A stretch of DNA of 15,231 nt from contig DATIYN010000196.1 in the NCBI GenBank assembly GCA_035517595.1, positions 1-15,231 on the forward strand, read 5' to 3'. The stretch comes from RBG-16-66-20 sp035517595. Lineage in GTDB: Bacteria > Pseudomonadota > Gammaproteobacteria > Burkholderiales > SG8-39. A program made the translations under genes and the position numbers. The notes under the pieces are model-generated. The model did not search any database. It saw nothing but the letters and a program-made list of their open reading frames with translations, and was not told the origin of the DNA. Shown piece by piece: positions 1-7,161 of this stretch (position 1 is its first letter; each line of letters opens with the position of its first letter).

Positions 1-1272
1 CTCGCCAAGCTGCAGGCCGAGCGCGGCATGGCGCTGCTGCTCATCACGCACGACCTGGGCATCGTCGCGCGCATGGCACAGCGCGTCGCCGTGATGTACG
101 CCGGCGAAATCGTCGAGATCGCGGACCGCGATGCCTTTTTCGCCGCGCCCCAGCATCCGTACTCCCGGAAGCTGTTTGCGGCGCTGCCCACGCCCGAGAA
201 GCGCGGCGGCGAGCTCAGCGTGATCGCCGGGCAGGTGCCGGCGCTCACCGGCCGCTTCAGCGGCTGCCGCTTCGCCGATCGCTGCGAGCTCGCGTTCGCG
301 CGGTGCCGCGCCGAAGCGCCCCGGCTCCTGGCTCCGCCGGGGGGCGCGGCGAGGCTCGTGCGCTGCCATTTGCGCGAGCAGGGGCTGGATTCGGCGCGCG
401 AGGCGCCCGGCGAGCGGCAGGAAGAGACGCAGGTCGCGGTCGGCAGCCTGCCGGTGATCGCGCGGGTCGAGGACCTGAAGGTGCATTTCCCGATCCGCAA
501 GGGGCTGTTCCGGCGCACGGTGAGCCACGTCAAGGCCGTGGACGGCGTGTCGCTCACGCTGCACGCGGGCCGCACGCTCGCGCTCGTGGGCGAGTCGGGC
601 TGCGGCAAGACGACGGCCGGCAAGGCGCTGCTGCGGCTGCTCGAGCCGACTGCGGGCAGGGTGGTCTACTCGGGCCGCGACCTCGGCGCGCTGTCGCGCG
701 CGGAGCTGCGCGCCGCGCGCGCCGGGCTGCAGATCGTGTTCCAGGATCCCTACGCTTCGCTCGACCCGCGCATGCGCGTGGCCGAGATCCTCGCCGAAGG
801 CATGCAGAGCCTCGGCATCGGCCGCGACGAGCGCGAGCGCGCGCGGCGCATCGCGGGGCTGCTCGAGCAGGTCGGGCTGCCGGCCGCGGCGCTCGCGCGC
901 TACCCGCACGAATTCTCGGGCGGCCAGCGCCAGCGCATCGCCATCGCGCGCGCGCTCGCGGTCGAGCCGCGGCTCATCGTCTGCGACGAGCCCACGAGCG
1001 CGCTCGACGTCTCGGTGCAGGCGCAGATCCTGAACCTGCTGAAGTCGCTGCAGGATCGCCTCGGCGTGGCCTACCTGTTCATCACGCACAACATGGCCGT
1101 CGTGCAGTACCTCGCCCACGAGGTCGCCGTGATGTTTCAGGGCAGGATCGTGGAGCAGGGGCCCGCAGCGCAGGTGCTCTACGCGCCCCGCCATCCCTAC
1201 ACCGTCAGCCTGCTCTCGGCGGTGCCGAGCGTCGACGCCTACTTGCCGTCGACGGCGGCGAGCAGCAGCTGA
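1..1272 (+). CDS. Fused ABC transporter ATP-binding protein, oligopeptide/dipeptide type (5' partial)
   Basis: The reading frame is open from the first base, so the N-terminal part lies outside the window; 423 residues are visible. They begin at the H-loop of a first nucleotide-binding domain (ITHDL, His17), followed by an oligo_HPY-type tail (HPYS at about residue 53, with a Cys-rich CRFADRC segment). A complete second ATPase domain follows: Walker A GESGCGKT (197-204), Q-loop Gln248, signature SGGQ (306-309), Walker B CDEP (Asp329, Glu330) and H-loop His363. A second HPY segment ends the protein. Two cassettes in one chain match the GsiA/YejF/DppD-DppF fusion architecture, about 550-620 residues in that family. 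Such proteins power import of peptides, glutathione or other oligomers from the cytoplasmic face. The permease and binding-protein genes would lie upstream. The last 12 residues (DAYLPSTAASSS) look non-conserved and overlap the convergent next gene. The substrate cannot be assigned. Confidence 0.93.
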   Translation, partial: LAKLQAERGMALLLITHDLGIVARMAQRVAVMYAGEIVEIADRDAFFAAPQHPYSRKLFAALPTPEKRGGELSVIAGQVPALTGRFSGCRFADRCELAFARCRAEAPRLLAPPGGAARLVRCHLREQGLDSAREAPGERQEETQVAVGSLPVIARVEDLKVHFPIRKGLFRRTVSHVKAVDGVSLTLHAGRTLALVGESGCGKTTAGKALLRLLEPTAGRVVYSGRDLGALSRAELRAARAGLQIVFQDPYASLDPRMRVAEILAEGMQSLGIGRDERERARRIAGLLEQVGLPAAALARYPHEFSGGQRQRIAIARALAVEPRLIVCDEPTSALDVSVQAQILNLLKSLQDRLGVAYLFITHNMAVVQYLAHEVAVMFQGRIVEQGPAAQVLYAPRHPYTVSLLSAVPSVDAYLPSTAASSS

Positions 1273-1808
1273 TTGAGGTCGCTCGGGACCGGCAGCAGGC
1301 CCTTGCGCAGCAGCTGGCGGACCTGGTCCTGGTCCCCGGGGTCCATGCCCGCGATCTCGGTCTTGAACTCCGCCGCCATGCGCTGCTTCTCGCTGTAGGG
1401 CATCTTCGCCAGCTGCAGCTGCGCCGCGCGCACCTCGAGCGCCTTTTCGGCGAAGTACTCGATCATCGTGCCGCGCACGGCCGCGTTCCTCGGGTTGAGC
1501 AGCGCGGCGTTCAGCTGGTCGAAGATCTCCTGGCGCTGCCGGTCGCTCAGGTAGAGGAAACTGTCGTCGATCAGCTTGTGCAGCACCTCGGGCTCGACCG
1601 AGGTGCCGGGGTAGACCTTGCCGAAATCAGGCATCGGCAGCACCGGCTCGGCGTTGCGGTTGGGGTCGGTCGCGTGATCCACGATCATGTCCCGCGCGAT
1701 TCCGATCAGAAACAGCAGCAGGGGGTCTGCAGCCGCAGGCGCGACGAGCCCGGCGAAAAGCAGCGTGAATACCACCCCTTGGCGCAGCATGCGGCCCATG
1801 GCGCACAT
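1239..1808 (-). CDS. Exported protein of unknown function
   Basis: I do not recognise a family. The 189-residue product (from ATG at 1808) has a convincing Sec signal peptide: a short basic N-region, a hydrophobic core (VVFTLLFAGLVA) and an AAA|DP cleavage site near residue 27. A second short hydrophobic run (LLLFLIGIA) follows just after. The rest is polar, probably helical and rich in Gln, Glu, Arg and Leu, without cysteines or a metal motif. The start is uncertain: ATG codons at 1808, 1799 and 1790 all keep the signal peptide, none has a clear Shine-Dalgarno sequence, and a TTG at 1841 would add unlikely residues. It lies downstream of mltD on the same strand with about 76 bp between, so it may belong to the gloB-mltD transcript or use its own promoter. 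Its 3' end overlaps the convergent ABC ATPase gene by 34 bp. Low-GC codons are few, so it looks native. Confidence 0.75.
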   Translation of the reverse strand: MCAMGRMLRQGVVFTLLFAGLVAPAAADPLLLFLIGIARDMIVDHATDPNRNAEPVLPMPDFGKVYPGTSVEPEVLHKLIDDSFLYLSDRQRQEIFDQLNAALLNPRNAAVRGTMIEYFAEKALEVRAAQLQLAKMPYSEKQRMAAEFKTEIAGMDPGDQDQVRQLLRKGLLPVPSDLNQLLLAAVDGK

Positions 1809-1884
1809 TCTAGGCAAGGGCGGCCGACACAGGCGCCGCAAAGCAGCAATTACTCAGGTCCAGCGTGAAATAATACCTGTAATG
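1809..1884. other. Short AT-richer intergenic region, possible minus-strand promoter
   Basis: This is the gap between the mltD stop and the exported-protein gene. It is clearly more AT-rich than the flanks around 1850-1884. On the minus strand a TATTAT hexamer (plus coordinates 1870-1875) could serve as a -10 element for the exported-protein gene, giving a leader of about 50 nt. No good -35 match lies at the proper distance. There is no stem followed by a T-run that would mark an intrinsic terminator after mltD. Confidence 0.3.
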
Positions 1885-3429
1885 CTATGATTTTCTGACG
1901 GGTTTATTTGGTGTTCTCGGCTTCCCCTTGGTCGCCTTTGTTTTCCGGCCGCTGCGGGCGGGCGTGCCCGAGGTCTTGATCACCAGCCGCTGGCCGGCGG
2001 CCAGGCGGCCGATCTTGTTCCAGCGGCGCAGGTCGTTGGTGCCGACGCGGTAGCGCGCCGCGATGCCCGGCAGCGTCTCGCCGGGCTTGACCGTGTGCAC
2101 GAAGGTGCGCGGCCCCGCCAGCGGGATCGGCGGCGCATACATGATCGGCAGCCGGCCCTCGTCCCGTGCGCTGCCGTCGGCCGGAACCACGAGCAGCGCG
2201 GGCATCGCGCGCGCGCGCGGCGTGATGCCGTTGACCTCCTTGAGCCGGGCGAGCGTGACGCCGTGCTTGCGCGCGATCGCCTCGAGCGTGTCGCCGCGCT
2301 TCGGCTGGTAGGTCTGCCAGGACACCAGCGACTTCTGGTCGTACTTGGTGAGGTTCTCGTGAAACACGTCGACGCGGTCGGCGGGCAGCACGATGCGCGG
2401 GGTCACCTCGGCGCGGATCAGGGGGCGGCTGAAGCCCGGGTTCAGCGCGATGAACTCCTCGACCGGCATCTCGGCGAGCTTGGCGGCGAGCCGCACGTCG
2501 ATGTCGCGCGTGCGCTCCACGCTCGTGAAATAGGGCTGGTTCGGGATCGGGTCGAGCTCGATACCGAACAGTGCCGGGTCGGAAATGATGTTCTTCAGCG
2601 CCTGCAGCTTCGGCACGTAGGCGCGCGTCTCCGGGGGCATGCTGAGGCTGTAGTAGTCGATCGGCTTGCCCTCGCGCCTGTTCTTCTCCACGGCGCGCGC
2701 CACCGCGTTCTCGCCCCAGTTGTAGGAGGCGAGCGCGAGGTGCCAGTCGCCCTGCATGTCGTAGACGTCCTTCAGGTAATCCAGGGCGGCCGCGGTGGAG
2801 GCGACGATGTCGCGCCGGCCGTCGTACCACCAGTTCTGCGTGAGCTCGTAGCGCTTGCCGGTGCCGGGGATGAACTGCCAGAGGCCGGAGGCGTGCGCGC
2901 GCGAGTAGGCCATCGGGTTGAACGAGCTCTCCACCATGGGCAGCAGCGCGAGCTCGGTGGGCAGCCCGCGTTTCTCGATCTCGTCGACGATGTGGTAGAG
3001 GTAGCGGCGGCTGCGCTCGAACACGCGCTTCAGGTAGTCGGGGCGCGCCACGTACCAGGCGGTCTTCTCCGCCACCAGCGGTCCGGCGAGGTCAGGCATC
3101 GCGAAGCCCGCCCGGATTCGCTGCCAGAGGTCGTCCTGCCGCAGCGTGCGGTCGATGCGCGGCAGCGCGGGCGCGCTGGCGAGCTCCTCGCGGCGACCGT
3201 CGAACGGCGGCAGCTTGGTCGCGTCGAGCGGCGGGCCGGACGCGGTGCGCGAGCGCGGCGCCTGCACGGCATCGCCGCGGCGATCGAAGATCGGCGAGCC
3301 GTCGCGCGTGCGCGCGGTCGTCGCCTCGGTGGCCGCGGCGCCGTCCGCGCCGCCGGGCGCAGTCGGCGCGGCGCAGGCCTGCAGCAGCAACGCCGCCGCC
3401 AAGCCGGCCAGACCCGCGACCTTACGCAC
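1885..3429 (-). CDS. mltD: Membrane-bound lytic murein transglycosylase D, lipoprotein with two LysM domains
   Basis: MltD cleaves the MurNAc-GlcNAc bond of peptidoglycan, forming 1,6-anhydro-muropeptides, at the periplasmic face of the outer membrane. The 514-residue product starts with a lipoprotein signal (lipobox LQAC, Cys19). A GH23 SLT domain follows at about 140-300, with the catalytic Glu167 in the MVESSFNP motif and the supporting motifs SGLWQFIP and LASYNWGE. Two LysM peptidoglycan-binding domains lie at about 374-416 and 444-486, and the protein ends in a strongly basic Lys/Arg/Pro-rich tail. The GTG at 3429 is preferred because GGAGG lies 10 nt upstream (3440-3444) and it gives a compact signal peptide; a TTG at 3453 is the longer alternative. 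Two LysM repeats and overall order match E. coli MltD (about 450 residues). The gene follows gloB after 47 bp on the same strand, as in the conserved gloB-mltD arrangement. Confidence 0.93.
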   Translation of the reverse strand: MRKVAGLAGLAAALLLQACAAPTAPGGADGAAATEATTARTRDGSPIFDRRGDAVQAPRSRTASGPPLDATKLPPFDGRREELASAPALPRIDRTLRQDDLWQRIRAGFAMPDLAGPLVAEKTAWYVARPDYLKRVFERSRRYLYHIVDEIEKRGLPTELALLPMVESSFNPMAYSRAHASGLWQFIPGTGKRYELTQNWWYDGRRDIVASTAAALDYLKDVYDMQGDWHLALASYNWGENAVARAVEKNRREGKPIDYYSLSMPPETRAYVPKLQALKNIISDPALFGIELDPIPNQPYFTSVERTRDIDVRLAAKLAEMPVEEFIALNPGFSRPLIRAEVTPRIVLPADRVDVFHENLTKYDQKSLVSWQTYQPKRGDTLEAIARKHGVTLARLKEVNGITPRARAMPALLVVPADGSARDEGRLPIMYAPPIPLAGPRTFVHTVKPGETLPGIAARYRVGTNDLRRWNKIGRLAAGQRLVIKTSGTPARSGRKTKATKGKPRTPNKPVRKS

Positions 3430-3439
3430 GATAGACCCG

Positions 3440-3444
3440 CCTCC
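3440..3444 (-). promoter_or_regulatory. Shine-Dalgarno sequence of mltD
   Basis: GGAGG on the minus strand, 10 nt before the GTG at 3429. It decides the start: no comparable purine run precedes the TTG at 3453. Confidence 0.6.
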
Positions 3445-3476
3445 GCAATTCAAACAGCCGCGAGTTTACCCTGCCT

Positions 3477-4241
3477 CTAGAACTTGTTTTTCCACTCGCG
3501 GATCGCCGCGAACACGCGCACCGGGTCGGCGGCGCGCGCGCCGAGGTACTTGTTCGCGGACTCGACCACCGCGGGCTCGGCGCAGCGCAGGAACGGGTTG
3601 GTCGCGCGCTCCTCGCCGAGCGTCGAGGGCAGCGTCGGCTTGTCCGCCTCGCGCAGCGCCTGCGCGCGAGCCTCGCGCGCGGCCAGCGTCGGATTGTCCG
3701 GGTCGACGGCGCGCGCGAAGCGGATGTTCGCGAGCGTGTACTCGTGGCCGCAATACACCTTGGTCGCGTCGGGCAGCGCCGCGAGCTTGGTGAGCGACGC
3801 GAGCATCTGCGCCGGCGTGCCCTCGAACACGCGGCCGCAGCCGCAGGCGAACAGCGTGTCGCCGCAGAACAGGGAACCTAAGCCATAATAGGCGACATGT
3901 GCGCGCGTGTGTCCCGGGATCTCGAGCACGGAAAACCGCGCGCCGAGCTCCGGGATCTCCGCCGTGTCGCCCTCGCCGAGCGGATGCGTGAGCGCCGGAA
4001 TCGGCTCGCCCTTCGGCCCGAACACGGGAACCTTCTGCGCGGCGACGAGCTCGGCGATGCCGCCGACGTGGTCGGGGTGATGGTGCGTGGCGAGGATCGC
4101 GGCCAGGCGCAGCCCTTCGCGCTCCAGATAGTCGCGCACCGGGCGGGCGTCGCCGGGGTCGACGACCGCGGCGCACTTCGAGTCGCGCAGCGTCCAGATG
4201 TAGTTGTCCTTGAACGCGGCTAGCGGAACGATTTCTGGCAT
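3477..4241 (-). CDS. gloB: Hydroxyacylglutathione hydrolase (glyoxalase II)
   Basis: GloB hydrolyses S-D-lactoylglutathione to D-lactate and glutathione, the second step of methylglyoxal detoxification in the cytoplasm. The 254-residue length is that of the family. The metallo-beta-lactamase metal motif THHHPDH is at 52-58 (His53, His55, Asp57, His58); the further ligands are His111 (IPGHTRAH), Asp128 (CGDTLF) and His166 (YCGHEYT), which together form the binuclear metal site. The C-terminal region has the NPFLR segment typical of glyoxalase II (HAGH_C domain). The ATG at 4241 gives the standard MPEIVPLxAFxDNYIW start, with AAAGGA about 10 nt upstream; reading further upstream would add non-conserved residues. 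It starts divergently from the methyltransferase gene, with overlapping start codons, and is followed by mltD after 47 bp. Confidence 0.96.
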   Translation of the reverse strand: MPEIVPLAAFKDNYIWTLRDSKCAAVVDPGDARPVRDYLEREGLRLAAILATHHHPDHVGGIAELVAAQKVPVFGPKGEPIPALTHPLGEGDTAEIPELGARFSVLEIPGHTRAHVAYYGLGSLFCGDTLFACGCGRVFEGTPAQMLASLTKLAALPDATKVYCGHEYTLANIRFARAVDPDNPTLAAREARAQALREADKPTLPSTLGEERATNPFLRCAEPAVVESANKYLGARAADPVRVFAAIREWKNKF

Positions 4242-5043
4242 GGACCGGCAATCCTTTGTGGCCAACGGCGTAGCGCAGTATAGCGGGGCGCGCCCCGGCC
4301 TCGCGGAATGGTTCTCGACGCCGCAGGGGCGGCACGTGCTCGACTGGGAGCGCGTCCAGTTCGACCTCGCCACGGAGGACGTGTTCGGCTACCGCGCCGT
4401 GCAAATGGGCCTGCACTCGATCGATTTCCTGCGCGCCAACCGCATCCCGTTCCGCTTCACGCTGGCGCTGGAGCAGGGCGCGGCGCTCGCTGCGGACCCG
4501 ATGCAGCTGCCGCTCGCGAGCCAGAGCGTCGACCTGGTCGCGTTGCCGCACGCGCTCGAATCGACCGCCGATGCGCACCTGGTGCTGCGCGAAGCCGAGC
4601 GCGTGCTGATGCCCGAGGGCCAGCTCGTGATCTCGGGCTTCAACCCGCTGTCGCTGTGGCGCCTGCGCCAGCTGTCCGCGCGCCGCGGCGCGGGCGCCCC
4701 CTGGGACGAGCGCTTCATCGGCCTGCTGCGCCTGAAGGACTGGCTGCACCTGCTGGGCTTCGAGCTGAACGGGGGACGCTTCGGCTGTTACGCGCCGCCG
4801 TTCGACAGCACGCAGTGGCTGCAGCGCTTCGCGTTCATGGAGAAGGCCGGCGCGCGCTGGTGGCCGATCATGGGCGGCGTCTACGTGGTGCGCGCGGTCA
4901 AGCGCGTGCACGGCATGCGGGTGATCACGCCCGCCTGGCGCAAGGAACGCGCGCGGCGCCGCGCGGTCGCGGCGATCCCGCAGCGCAACGGCCATCCGAC
5001 GCGCAGCTCGCAGACCGGCGCGCACCGCCGCGGCGATGGCTGA
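4240..5043 (+). CDS. YafS-like class I SAM-dependent methyltransferase
   Basis: This 267-residue protein occupies the place of E. coli yafS, between gloB and rnhA. The central part resembles Methyltransf_11 proteins: an acidic ADPMQLPL segment (motif II-like), SVDLVALPHALE (post-I/motif IV-like), and REAERVLMPEGQLVISGFNP, the usual strand-turn after motif IV. The canonical GxGxG cofactor loop is not evident; the corresponding part reads AVQMGLHSIDFLRANR. The C-terminus is a basic, low-complexity tail. A bound SAM cofactor and the substrate are therefore unproven. The start is uncertain: ATG 4240 overlaps the gloB start codon, while GTG 4258 or GTG 4336 would shorten the protein, and none has a clear ribosome-binding site. 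The stop overlaps rnhA by 8 bp, so the two are probably translated together. Confidence 0.85.
   Translation: MDRQSFVANGVAQYSGARPGLAEWFSTPQGRHVLDWERVQFDLATEDVFGYRAVQMGLHSIDFLRANRIPFRFTLALEQGAALAADPMQLPLASQSVDLVALPHALESTADAHLVLREAERVLMPEGQLVISGFNPLSLWRLRQLSARRGAGAPWDERFIGLLRLKDWLHLLGFELNGGRFGCYAPPFDSTQWLQRFAFMEKAGARWWPIMGGVYVVRAVKRVHGMRVITPAWRKERARRRAVAAIPQRNGHPTRSSQTGAHRRGDG
4277..4282 (-). promoter_or_regulatory. Candidate -10 element of the gloB promoter
   Basis: The minus strand reads TATACT, matching five of six bases of the sigma-70 -10 consensus, in a very GC-rich background. A transcript would begin near 4270 and have a leader of roughly 30 nt including the AAAGGA ribosome-binding site. 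No convincing -35 hexamer is seen. The element lies inside the first codons of the divergent methyltransferase gene. Confidence 0.4.
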
Positions 5044-5476
5044 GGCGGCGGTCGAGATCTATGCCGACGGCGCCTGCCGCGGCAACCCGGGCCCCGGCGG
5101 CTGGGGCGTGCTGCTGCGCTCGGGCGGGAGCGAGCGCGAGCTGCACGGCGGCGAGGCGCAGACCACCAACAACCGCATGGAGCTCACCGCGGTGATCGAG
5201 GGGCTGCGCGCGCTCAAGGTCCCCTCGCAGGTGCGCGTCTACACCGATTCGCAGTACGTGCAGAAGGGCATCTCGGAGTGGATCCACGCCTGGAAGCGGC
5301 GCGGCTGGCGCACCTCGGACAAGAAGCCGGTGAAGAACGTCGACCTCTGGAAGGCGCTCGACGAAGCGGCTCGCGTGCACGCCGTGGAATGGCACTGGGT
5401 CAAGGGCCATGCCGGTCACCCGGAGAACGAGCGCGCCGATGCGCTGGCGAACAGGGGGATCGACCTTGGCGGCTAG
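5036..5476 (+). CDS. rnhA: Ribonuclease HI
   Basis: RNase HI cuts the RNA strand of RNA-DNA hybrids, removing R-loops and helping primer removal. The 146-residue product is a single RNase H domain of family-typical length. All catalytic acids are in place: Asp11 (YADGACRGNPG), Glu49 (NNRMELTA), Asp71 (YTDSQYV) and Asp135 (ERADALA), with the flexible-loop His125 (VKGHAGH). The basic-protrusion region (IHAWKRRGWRT) that helps grip the hybrid in E. coli-type enzymes is present. The ATG at 5036 overlaps the end of the methyltransferase gene by 8 bp, and the 3' end overlaps dnaQ by 11 bp. In E. coli rnhA and dnaQ are divergent; here they run the same way. Confidence 0.97.
   Translation: MAEAAVEIYADGACRGNPGPGGWGVLLRSGGSERELHGGEAQTTNNRMELTAVIEGLRALKVPSQVRVYTDSQYVQKGISEWIHAWKRRGWRTSDKKPVKNVDLWKALDEAARVHAVEWHWVKGHAGHPENERADALANRGIDLGG
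5453..5459 (+). promoter_or_regulatory. Shine-Dalgarno sequence of dnaQ
   Basis: AGGGGGA lies 6 nt before the TTG at 5466, within the last codons of rnhA. It supports the TTG as dnaQ start over the in-frame ATGs at 5409 and 5439, which would add residues with no counterpart in the family. Confidence 0.65.
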
Positions 5477-6176
5477 GCAGATCGTGCTCGACACCGAGAC
5501 CACGGGCCTGAACGCCAAGCTCGGCGACCGCGTCATCGAGATCGGCTGCATCGAGCTGCTGAGCCGCAGCGTCACCGAGCGCCAGTTCCACCGCTACGTC
5601 AACCCGGGGCGCGAGATCGAGGAGGGCGCGGCCAAGGTGCACGGCCTCACGGCCGAGTTCCTCGCCGACAAGCCCAGGTTCGCCGACGTCGCCGGCGAGT
5701 TCGTCGAGTACGTGAACGGCGCCGAGCTCATCATCCACAACGCGGCCTTCGACGTCGAGTTCCTCGACCAGGAGCTCGCGCTCGCCGGGCTGAAGAAGCT
5801 GTCCGAGTACGTCGCGGGCGTCGTCGACACGCTGGCCCTGGCGCGCGAGCTGCACCCCGGCAAGAAGAACTCGCTGGATGCGCTTTGCGAGCGCTACAGC
5901 GTGAACAACTCGCACCGCACGATGCACGGCGCGCTGCTGGATGCGCGCCTGCTCGCCGAGGTCTATCTCGCGCTCACGCGCGGCCAGGAGAGCCTGGTGA
6001 TGGAGCTGGACGCGCCGGGGGCGGCGGCGACCGCGGCCGCGCGCGTCGACGCGAGCAAGCTCACGGTGCTGCGCGCGAGCGCCGAGGAGGCGGCCGCGCA
6101 CGAGAAGATCCTCGACGCCATCGACCGCGCCGCGAAGGAAAAGGGCGGCAGCCTCTGGAGGAAGGCCGCGGGCTGA
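5466..6176 (+). CDS. dnaQ: DNA polymerase III epsilon subunit (3'-5' proofreading exonuclease)
   Basis: Epsilon is the proofreading exonuclease of the replicative polymerase core. The 236-residue product from TTG 5466 starts MAARQIVLDTETTG, aligning directly with the start of E. coli epsilon. DEDDh exonuclease residues are Asp9 and Glu11 (Exo I), Asp96 in HNAAFDVEF (Exo II), and His154 and Asp159 in MHGALLDAR (Exo III). QESLVM at about 174-179 lies where E. coli epsilon has its beta-clamp-binding peptide. After it come an Ala-rich linker and a helical C-terminus (about 200-236) that in E. coli binds the alpha subunit. The gene overlaps rnhA by 11 bp and is probably translationally coupled to it. 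It ends 16 bp before the convergent Bug protein gene; the gap contains a GC palindrome but no U-tract, so no intrinsic terminator is apparent. Confidence 0.96.
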   Translation: MAARQIVLDTETTGLNAKLGDRVIEIGCIELLSRSVTERQFHRYVNPGREIEEGAAKVHGLTAEFLADKPRFADVAGEFVEYVNGAELIIHNAAFDVEFLDQELALAGLKKLSEYVAGVVDTLALARELHPGKKNSLDALCERYSVNNSHRTMHGALLDARLLAEVYLALTRGQESLVMELDAPGAAATAAARVDASKLTVLRASAEEAAAHEKILDAIDRAAKEKGGSLWRKAAG

Positions 6177-6192
6177 GCCGGCAGGCGCGCGC

Positions 6193-7161
6193 CTACTCGA
6201 GCTTGGCGCCGCTTTCCTTCACGAGCTTCGCCCATTTCGCGGTGTCCGCGAGCAGGAACTGGCGGAACGCCTCGGGCGTGTTGCCGACGGGCTCGGAGCC
6301 GTCGCTGGCGATGCGCGCGTGGATGTCGGGAAGGTTGAGGATCCTCACGAGCTCGGCGTGCAGCTTCGCGACGACCGGCTCGGGCATCTTTGCCGGACCG
6401 AGAACCCCGTACCAGCCGACCAGCTCGAAGCCCGGCAGCGCCTCGGCGACGGCGGGGATGTCGGGCAGCGCGGCCAGCCGCTTCGGCGAGGTGACCGCGA
6501 GCGCGCGCAGGCGGCCGGCGCGAGCCTGCGTGACCGCGGCCTGCAGGCCCGCGAAGTTGTACTGGTATTCGCCGCCCAGCAGCGCGGTGAGCGCGGGCCC
6601 GGTGCCCTTGTAGGGCACGTGCTCGGCCTTGACGCCGGTCATCTGCTTGTAGAGCTCGCCCGCGAGGTGGCCGCCGCTGCCGATGCCGGCCGAGCCGAAG
6701 TTGAGCGCGCCCTGGTAGCCCTTGGTCCAGGCGATGAACTCGGCCAGCGTCTTCGGCGGGGAGGCCGAATTGACCACGAGCAGCAGCGCGGCCGAGGTGA
6801 GCTGGGTGATCGGCGTGAAATCGTTGACCGGGTGGTAGGGCAGCTTCGGGTTGAGCGCGGCGTTGACCGTGTGCTGGTGGTAGCAGAGCATCAACGTGTA
6901 GCCGTCGGGCGGCGCGGCGGCGACGATCTCGCCGGCGACGACGCCCGAGGCGCTCGCGCGGTTCTCGACCAGCACCTGCTGCTTGAACGCGTCGGTGAGC
7001 TTCGCGCCGAACAGCCGCGCGAGGATGTCGGTCGTGCCGCCCTGCGCGGCCGGGGTGATGAGCCGGATCGGCTTGCTCGGATAGCCGTCCTGCGCGCGCG
7101 CCGGCGCGGCCGACAGCAGCAGCGCGCACGCGAGGGCGGAAGCCGCGGTGACGAGTTTCAT
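6193..7161 (-). CDS. Bug/TctC-family tripartite tricarboxylate-type solute-binding protein
   Basis: This is a periplasmic binding protein of the Bug family, which is strongly expanded in Burkholderiales and binds carboxylates and related small molecules. The 322-residue product has a Sec signal peptide (MKLVTAASALACALLLSAAPARA, cleavage after about residue 23) and starts its mature part with QDGYPSKPIRLI, the standard Bug opening. Further family segments are QGGTTDILAR, VENRASASG, PDGYTLM, NFGSAGIGSGGHL, HVPYKGTGPALT and LAALPDIPAVAEA. The ATG at 7161 is chosen because a near-perfect GAGGAGG lies about 6 nt upstream. No TctA/TctB membrane genes are nearby, so it is an orphan Bug protein here. 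It diverges from the CoA-operon with a 55-bp shared upstream region, suggesting a linked substrate, but the ligand cannot be read from the sequence. Confidence 0.94.
   Translation of the reverse strand: MKLVTAASALACALLLSAAPARAQDGYPSKPIRLITPAAQGGTTDILARLFGAKLTDAFKQQVLVENRASASGVVAGEIVAAAPPDGYTLMLCYHQHTVNAALNPKLPYHPVNDFTPITQLTSAALLLVVNSASPPKTLAEFIAWTKGYQGALNFGSAGIGSGGHLAGELYKQMTGVKAEHVPYKGTGPALTALLGGEYQYNFAGLQAAVTQARAGRLRALAVTSPKRLAALPDIPAVAEALPGFELVGWYGVLGPAKMPEPVVAKLHAELVRILNLPDIHARIASDGSEPVGNTPEAFRQFLLADTAKWAKLVKESGAKLE

Noticed and set aside
6184..6193. GGCGC/GCGCC perfect palindrome between dnaQ and the Bug gene as a terminator
   Set aside because: It has no loop and no following T-run on either strand; such GC palindromes are expected by chance in this composition.
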